This document shows, piece after piece, positions 59,616 to 64,000 of a stretch of DNA of 64,000 bases. This DNA comes from Paludibacteraceae bacterium (GTDB lineage Bacteria > Bacteroidota > Bacteroidia > Bacteroidales > Paludibacteraceae): positions 1 through 64,000 of the forward strand of contig JAFUUE010000071.1 of the NCBI GenBank assembly GCA_017483945.1, read 5' to 3'. Both the position numbers and the translations under genes were made by a program. Numbering within the stretch: the first letter of the stretch is position 1; each line of letters starts with the position of its first letter. Under the pieces are notes generated by a model. It was not told where the DNA came from. It did no database searches and was given only the letters and a program-made list of their open reading frames with translations.

Positions 59616-60812
59616 ATGTTGGAGAAGCAGTTCCTGATGACGGCCAAGACCTTCAAGGGTCTGGAAGATGTGCTGGCGGCCGAACTGACCGCCCTCGGGG
59701 CCACGGATATACAGAAAGGACGCCGCGCCGTCACCTTCCGCGGCGACCTGCTCATGCTCTATCGGGCTAACTTCTGCCTCCGCACGGCCTCGCGAGTCCT
59801 CGTCCCCATCGCCCGCTTCCGGGCCGACGACGCCGACGAGGTGTACCGGCGGGTCAAACAGCTCCCGTTCGATGACTACATGACGGCCGACACCTCCTTC
59901 AGCATCGATGCCACCGTCTATTCTGACACCTTCCGCCACTCCCGCTACCTCACCTATCGCGTCAAGGACGCTATAGCCGACTGGTGGCTCGAGCACGGAG
60001 GCAAGCGCCCGAGCGTCAGCCTGTCCGACCCCGACATACGCTTCAATATACACGTCGCCGACCGCGCCGTCACACTCTCTCTGGACAGCAGCGGTGACTC
60101 GCTGCATAAGCGCGGTTACCGCGTCGCCAACACCGAGGCACCCCTCAACGAGGCACTCGCCGCAGGCATGCTCCTCACCGCCGGATGGAACGGACAGTCC
60201 GACTTCTACGACCCCATGTGCGGCAGCGGCACACTCCTCATCGAGGCCGCACTCATCGCACTCAACATCGCACCCGGAGTCTTCCGCAAGGGCTTCGCCT
60301 TCGAGAAATGGGCTAACTTCAACCCCGACCTCTTCGAAGTCGTCTCCTCCGACGACTCGCAGGAACGGGACTTCTCCCACCATATCTACGGCTCCGATGC
60401 CGCCTTCTTCGCCGTGCAGGCCGCCCTCAAGAATATACGCTCCGCCGGACTCTCCAAGTATATCGACGTCCGCCAGATACGCCTGCAGGAACTGCGGCTC
60501 GAACCCGGCGCCGCCGAGGGAGCCCTCCTCCTCTCCAACCCGCCCTACGGCGAACGGCTCGGGCAGGATAAGAATGTCCTCCAACTCTATAGCGACATTG
60601 GCTCCATGCTCAAGCACCGCTTCACCGGCGCCACGGCATGGCTCATCTCCTCCAACAACGACGCGCTCCGCTCCGTCGGACTCAAACCCGCCAAACGCAT
60701 ACCCCTCATGAACGGCGAACTCGAGTGCACCTTCTGCCGATACGACCTCTTTGCCGGAAAACGCAAAGACCGCTTAATAAACCAATCGAATGATAGACAT
60801 CAACGACTATAA
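59616..60812 (+). CDS. THUMP-domain 23S rRNA (guanine-N2) methyltransferase, RlmL-type
   Basis: About 398 residues. N-terminal THUMP region (KTFKGLEDVLAAELTALGA; RYLTYRVKDAIADWW), then the class I methyltransferase with the SAM motif YDPMCGSGTLLIEAALIA and the catalytic NPPYGERLG. It corresponds to the methyltransferase half of RlmL (m2G2445). The start at 59616 leaves 1 nt after the upstream stop; the 5-codon longer form overlaps. It overlaps queA by 23 nt. Confidence 0.92.
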   Translation: MLEKQFLMTAKTFKGLEDVLAAELTALGATDIQKGRRAVTFRGDLLMLYRANFCLRTASRVLVPIARFRADDADEVYRRVKQLPFDDYMTADTSFSIDATVYSDTFRHSRYLTYRVKDAIADWWLEHGGKRPSVSLSDPDIRFNIHVADRAVTLSLDSSGDSLHKRGYRVANTEAPLNEALAAGMLLTAGWNGQSDFYDPMCGSGTLLIEAALIALNIAPGVFRKGFAFEKWANFNPDLFEVVSSDDSQERDFSHHIYGSDAAFFAVQAALKNIRSAGLSKYIDVRQIRLQELRLEPGAAEGALLLSNPPYGERLGQDKNVLQLYSDIGSMLKHRFTGATAWLISSNNDALRSVGLKPAKRIPLMNGELECTFCRYDLFAGKRKDRLINQSNDRHQRL

Positions 60813-62034
60813 CTACCCACTCCCCGACTTCCGCATAGCCAAGTACCCGCTGCCGCAACGCGACCATAGCAAACTGCTCGTCTGGGATAACAACAGCCGG
60901 CAACCTGCCGAAGACCGCTTCTATAACATAGGACGCTACCTCCTCCCCGAAGCACTGCTCGTCTATAACAACACACGCGTCATCCAGGCGCGACTCGTCT
61001 TCCATAAACCCTCAGGAGCACGCATCGAGGTCTTCTGCCTCGAGCCGCTCGAGCCGCGCGACTATGCCCTCTCGCTCGGCGCTACCGACGGCTGCACATG
61101 GCGCTGTATGATTGGTAACCTCAAGAAGTGGAAAGAGGGCCCCCTGCAGGTCGGACCCCTCCGCGCCGAGCGTCTCGACACCGTCGGCAACACGCACACC
61201 GTACGCTTCTCTTGGGACAACAGCACGCTCTCCTTCGCCGAGATACTCGACCAACTCGGCGAGCTGCCCATACCCCCCTACCTCAATCGCGACACCGAGG
61301 AGGCCGACAAAACCACCTACCAGACCGTCTATTCGCGCATCAAAGGCTCCGTCGCCGCACCCACCGCCGGACTCCACTTCACCGACCAAGTGCTCGACGC
61401 CCTCCGTGCACAGGGCGTCCGCACCACCGAACTGACCCTCCATGTCGGAGCCGGCACTTTCCAGCCCGTCAAGACCGACGACGCCGACCAACACACCATG
61501 CACACCGAGGTCATCGCCGTCTCCGCGCAGACCATCCGAGACCTGCTCGACCACCTCGGACATGTCGTCGCCGTCGGCACCACATCCATGCGCACACTCG
61601 AGTCCCTCTATTTCATCGGCGTACGCCTGCACGACCTCTTCGTCCGCTTCCCCTACGGCGACTGTAGCCCCGCCGATTATCCCTTCCGGGACACATACTT
61701 CGACCTCCATATCGGCCAGTTCGAGCCCTACGAGCGCGACTACACCCTCACCACCGAGCAGGCCCTACGCGAGATACTCTATTACCTCCGCCTCACCCGG
61801 CAGGACACCCTCCATGCCGAGACGCAGATAATGATTAAACCCGGCTACCGCTTCCGCGTCGTGGACCAACTCATCACCAACTTCCACCAACCCAAATCGA
61901 CTCTCCTGCTGCTCGTTAGCGCCTTCGTCGGAGACACCCACTGGCGCACTATCTACGACTATGCCCTCACCCACGACTTCCGCTTCCTCTCCTACGGCGA
62001 TAGCAGTATCCTCACCCGCCATTCCGCACCCTAA
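60790..62034 (+). CDS. queA: tRNA preQ1(34) ribosyltransferase-isomerase
   Basis: 414 residues, a typical or slightly long length. It transfers the ribosyl part of S-adenosylmethionine to preQ1 in tRNA during queuosine synthesis. Motifs: PLPQRDHSKLLV, LVYNNTRVIQARL, APTAGLHFTDQVLD and HVGAGTFQPVKTDD, GTTSMRTLES, and NFHQPKSTLLLLVSAF. Overlaps the methyltransferase by 23 nt, indicating coupling. Confidence 0.96.
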   Translation: MIDINDYNYPLPDFRIAKYPLPQRDHSKLLVWDNNSRQPAEDRFYNIGRYLLPEALLVYNNTRVIQARLVFHKPSGARIEVFCLEPLEPRDYALSLGATDGCTWRCMIGNLKKWKEGPLQVGPLRAERLDTVGNTHTVRFSWDNSTLSFAEILDQLGELPIPPYLNRDTEEADKTTYQTVYSRIKGSVAAPTAGLHFTDQVLDALRAQGVRTTELTLHVGAGTFQPVKTDDADQHTMHTEVIAVSAQTIRDLLDHLGHVVAVGTTSMRTLESLYFIGVRLHDLFVRFPYGDCSPADYPFRDTYFDLHIGQFEPYERDYTLTTEQALREILYYLRLTRQDTLHAETQIMIKPGYRFRVVDQLITNFHQPKSTLLLLVSAFVGDTHWRTIYDYALTHDFRFLSYGDSSILTRHSAP

Positions 62035-62059
62035 CTGCCTCCCAACCGGTACAGGTTAC

Positions 62060-62159
62060 GATAGATACACGATAGATACACGTTAGATACACCTTAGATA
62101 CACGAATTATTTGGAGTGCTCTAAGCACCTTTCGACTTTCGACTTTTGACTTTCGACTA
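62060..62159. repeat. 11-nt and 7-nt arrays before tatD
   Basis: Four GATAGATACAC-type units (62060-62104), then TTTCGAC/TTTTGAC 7-nt units (62129-62159) that end 2 nt before the tatD ATG. Confidence 0.9.
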
Positions 62160-62161
62160 TT

Positions 62162-62998
62162 ATGATAGATACCCATGCCCATATTGATGACCCGCAGTAC
62201 GCAGACCAACTCGACGCCTTCATCCGCGACCAGCAGCAGGCCGGGGTGGAGTGTATCATCGTGCCCGGGGTCAATGACGATAGTATAGCCTCCGTGGACG
62301 CTGTCTGCCGGCAGTTCCCCGGCTACCTCCTGCCCGCCGCCGGACTCCACCCCGAGGAGGTCCGCGAAGACTACAGGCTCCGCCTCGACCGCATCCGCCG
62401 GGCACTCATGCAACCTGCCGTCACACCCTATATCGCCGTCGGAGAGATAGGACTCGACTACCACTTCGACACCACCTATCGCGCTGAGCAACAGGACGCT
62501 TTCCGCATCCAACTCCAATGGGCAGCCGAACTCGACCTCCCCGTCATCATCCACTCCCGCGACGCCACCGAAGACACCCTCCGCATCGTCCGCGAACAAA
62601 TGGTAAATGCCCAAATGGTACATGACCAAATGGTACATGGTACATGTCCAAATGGTACATGCCTTGGTGTTTTCCACTGCTTCTCGGGTAGTTACGAGAC
62701 CGCCCGCCAAATCCTTGACCTCGGCTTCTGCCTCGGCATCGGGGGTGTCATCACCTTCAAGAACTGCCGCCTGCGCGACCAACTCGTCCCCGCGGACGGG
62801 CGACCTGCCATCCCCCTCGACCGTCTCGTCCTCGAGACCGACGCCCCCTACATGGCGCCCGTTCCCTTCCGAGGCCGGCGCAACGAGAGCCGCTGGATGA
62901 CCTATGTCGTGGACACACTCGCGGCAGCCTACAACCTCCCCGCACAAACCATCATCGACGTCACTTCCCGTAACGCCCGCACACTCTTCCGCTTATAA
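62162..62998 (+). CDS. TatD-family metal-dependent hydrolase
   Basis: 278 residues. The metal ligands of the family are visible: IDTHAHIDDP at the start, GEIGLDYHFD (Glu), PVIIHSRDA (His), GVFHCFSGS (His) and VLETDAPYMAP (Asp). TatD enzymes are cytoplasmic 3'-5' nucleases or deoxyribonucleases. Residues about 145-166 (REQMVNAQMVHDQMVHG and the following TCPNGTC) come from four units of the 15-nt repeat, sitting between the SRDATEDTL helix and the CFSGS strand, a loop region. All ligands are kept, so activity is likely. Confidence 0.93.
   Translation: MIDTHAHIDDPQYADQLDAFIRDQQQAGVECIIVPGVNDDSIASVDAVCRQFPGYLLPAAGLHPEEVREDYRLRLDRIRRALMQPAVTPYIAVGEIGLDYHFDTTYRAEQQDAFRIQLQWAAELDLPVIIHSRDATEDTLRIVREQMVNAQMVHDQMVHGTCPNGTCLGVFHCFSGSYETARQILDLGFCLGIGGVITFKNCRLRDQLVPADGRPAIPLDRLVLETDAPYMAPVPFRGRRNESRWMTYVVDTLAAAYNLPAQTIIDVTSRNARTLFRL
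62597..62661. repeat. 15-nt repeat inside tatD
   Basis: Four units of CAAATGGTACATGAC (one internally shortened), the clearest array of the family, in frame. Confidence 0.95.
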
Positions 62999-63001
62999 CT
63001 G

Positions 63002-63931
63002 ATGAAAACGCAAGAACCCGCTGAACTGCGCCAACTCCGCGACCGTATCACACGCCGCTTCCATAAGGCCTGTGCCGACTACGGGCTCATCGCCGATGGC
63101 GACCATATACTCGTCGGACTCAGTGGAGGCAAGGACAGCCTCGCACTCGTCGAACTGCTCGGCAAACGCTCCCGCATCCATGTGCCCGCTTTCCGCGTCA
63201 CTGCCGCACATGTCATCGTCGAAGATATTGGCTATCAGTCCGATGCCGACTACCTCGCACACTTCTGCGCGGACCACAACGTCGACTTCCGCCTCCTCAC
63301 CACCCGCATCAACCCTGCTCCCACATCCATCGCCTCACCCGCTCCCGCTTCACCCGCCCCCACATCCTCCCCCTCACAGGCCACGACTGCCATCTGGGAC
63401 GCGGGCGGCTCGCCCGCGATCGCGTCTTCAGACGCGCTCTCACAGACCGCGCCCGCGGTCGCGTCTCCAGACGCGGGTGCTCCCTCCCTGAATATCAAAG
63501 GAAACCCCTGCTTCCTCTGCTCCTGGTACCGGCGCAAAGCCCTCTTCAACCTCGCCCGGCAGCTCGGATGCAACAAACTCGCCCTCGGACACCACCGCGA
63601 CGACATCATCCAGACGCACCTCCTCAACCTCATCTACCAGGGCTCTATCTCCACCATCGCTCCCCGCATGCAGATGGACAAGATGCCCCTCCAACTCATC
63701 CGGCCCCTCTGCCTCATCGACGAGACAGACCTCTCCCGATATGCCGAACTCGTGCAATACCGCCGCGTTCCCAAACTCTGCCCCTACGAGCATGAGTCAC
63801 GACGAGCCGACGTCAAGCGTCTGCTCGACCAACTGCAGACGCTCAACCCCGAAGTACGCGACTCCATCTGGGGAGCCTTACATAATGTCAAACCTGATTA
63901 TTTGCCTCAACGAATATGCCCAAAGCACTGA
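63002..63931 (+). CDS. TtcA-like tRNA thiolation ATPase (PP-loop)
   Basis: 309 residues. The PP-loop ILVGLSGGKDSLAL (about 37-50) and the CxxC-type NPCFLCSWYRRKALF with GHHRDDIIQTHLLNL identify the TtcA/TilS-like group that modifies tRNA bases, TtcA adding sulfur to C32. A stretch of about 50 residues (110-158), rich in Ala, Ser, Pro and Thr, separates the PP-loop domain from the CxxC region; it is encoded by the palindromic element and degenerate repeats (AIWDAGGSPAIASSD). Close homologues normally lack such an insert. Overlaps the next gene by 16 nt. Whether C32 or another base is the target is not decided. Confidence 0.88.
   Translation: MKTQEPAELRQLRDRITRRFHKACADYGLIADGDHILVGLSGGKDSLALVELLGKRSRIHVPAFRVTAAHVIVEDIGYQSDADYLAHFCADHNVDFRLLTTRINPAPTSIASPAPASPAPTSSPSQATTAIWDAGGSPAIASSDALSQTAPAVASPDAGAPSLNIKGNPCFLCSWYRRKALFNLARQLGCNKLALGHHRDDIIQTHLLNLIYQGSISTIAPRMQMDKMPLQLIRPLCLIDETDLSRYAELVQYRRVPKLCPYEHESRRADVKRLLDQLQTLNPEVRDSIWGALHNVKPDYLPQRICPKH
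63371..63475. repeat. Two-hairpin element and partial second copy inside the ttcA-like gene
   Basis: 63371-63435 matches the 4.2-kb copy including the flank ACAGGCCACGACTGCCA; 63446-63475 is a partial second unit, as at 57 kb. The second stem is GCGTC/GACGC here and GCGCC/GGCGC at the other loci, a compensatory change. Confidence 0.9.
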
Positions 63932-64000
63932 CTACCATACTCTTGCTTGTCTGCTCCAATGTCTTCATGACACTCGCCTGGTACGGGCACCTCAAAATGG
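63916..64000 (+). CDS. DUF486 (DMT-like) small membrane protein, partial
   Basis: The first 28 residues are visible before the window ends. MPKALTTILLLVCSN followed by VFMTLAWYGHLK is the characteristic start of DUF486 proteins, small inner-membrane proteins of about 110 residues with four helices and unknown role. The ATG overlaps the ttcA-like gene by 16 nt. Confidence 0.75.
   Translation, partial: MPKALTTILLLVCSNVFMTLAWYGHLKM

Overview
The window looks like a chromosomal segment from an uncultured or rarely studied member of the Bacteroidales (Bacteroidota). Supporting this are a SusC/SusD polysaccharide utilization locus, Bacteroides-type promoters (TTTG, about 20 nt, then TAnnTTTG) in front of most transcription units, family content typical of the order (DUF2851, DUF3467, PCMD, DUF4886, DUF4832/4874, propeller-AraC regulator), and an almost complete lack of Shine-Dalgarno sequences. 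Most genes are GC-rich. Several lower-GC stretches (1-0.7 kb, 12.1-13.9 kb, 41.4-50.9 kb) carry a toxin/antitoxin-like pair, three orphan AAA ATPases and very large surface proteins, and read like acquired material. All family names rest on recognising motifs by eye; no database search was run.

Layout. 0-1.8 kb: a truncated GNAT gene with a small partner, and an IS30-family insertion sequence. 1.9-4.0 kb: uvrB. 4.2-8.0 kb: GT2, TPR protein and DUF2851 operon. 8.0-12.1 kb: an SDR dehydrogenase (gluconate 5-dehydrogenase type) and a membrane-anchored propeller/AraC regulator. 12.1-13.7 kb: an AAA ATPase under a repeated palindromic operator. 14.1-18.4 kb: two related secreted proteins plus a 46-aa peptide. 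18.8-36.2 kb: one nine-gene PUL on the minus strand (SusC, SusD, Ig-like lipoprotein, alginate-lyase-like lipoprotein, GH127, heparinase-II/III-like lyase, esterase/beta-helix fusion, GH97, GH88), ending in a strong terminator. 36.5-38.1 kb: a divergent GH43. 38.3-41.3 kb: DUF4832/4874 protein and a PagL-like outer-membrane protein. 41.4-49.3 kb: a DUF4143-type ATPase that appears to have landed in the leader of a 1964-aa surface protein. 49.6-51.4 kb: a third ATPase and rubredoxin. 51.4-55 kb: SulP transporter, DUF4886 protein, aroC. 55.1-64 kb: CE12-like esterase, PCMD protein, GT2, DUF3467, uridine phosphorylase, 23S rRNA methyltransferase, queA, tatD, a ttcA-like gene and the start of a DUF486 gene.

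The PUL pairs predicted polysaccharide lyases with GH88, the enzyme class that removes the unsaturated uronate lyases leave behind. GH127, GH97 and GH43 would trim side chains, and the SDR dehydrogenase and CE12-like esterase nearby fit uronate or pectin-type metabolism. A uronic-acid-containing, arabinose-decorated plant glycan is the best guess for the substrate.

The most unusual property is a dense population of short tandem repeats with units of 7, 9, 10, 11 and 15 nt, plus a two-hairpin palindromic element. They fill spacers, run up to start codons, form much of the coding sequence of several signal peptides, and sit in frame inside conserved enzymes (UvrB, TatD, TtcA-like, GH43, GH88, GH97, GH127). 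The hairpin element shows a compensatory base-pair change between loci, and one copy with a T-run appears to be the PUL terminator.
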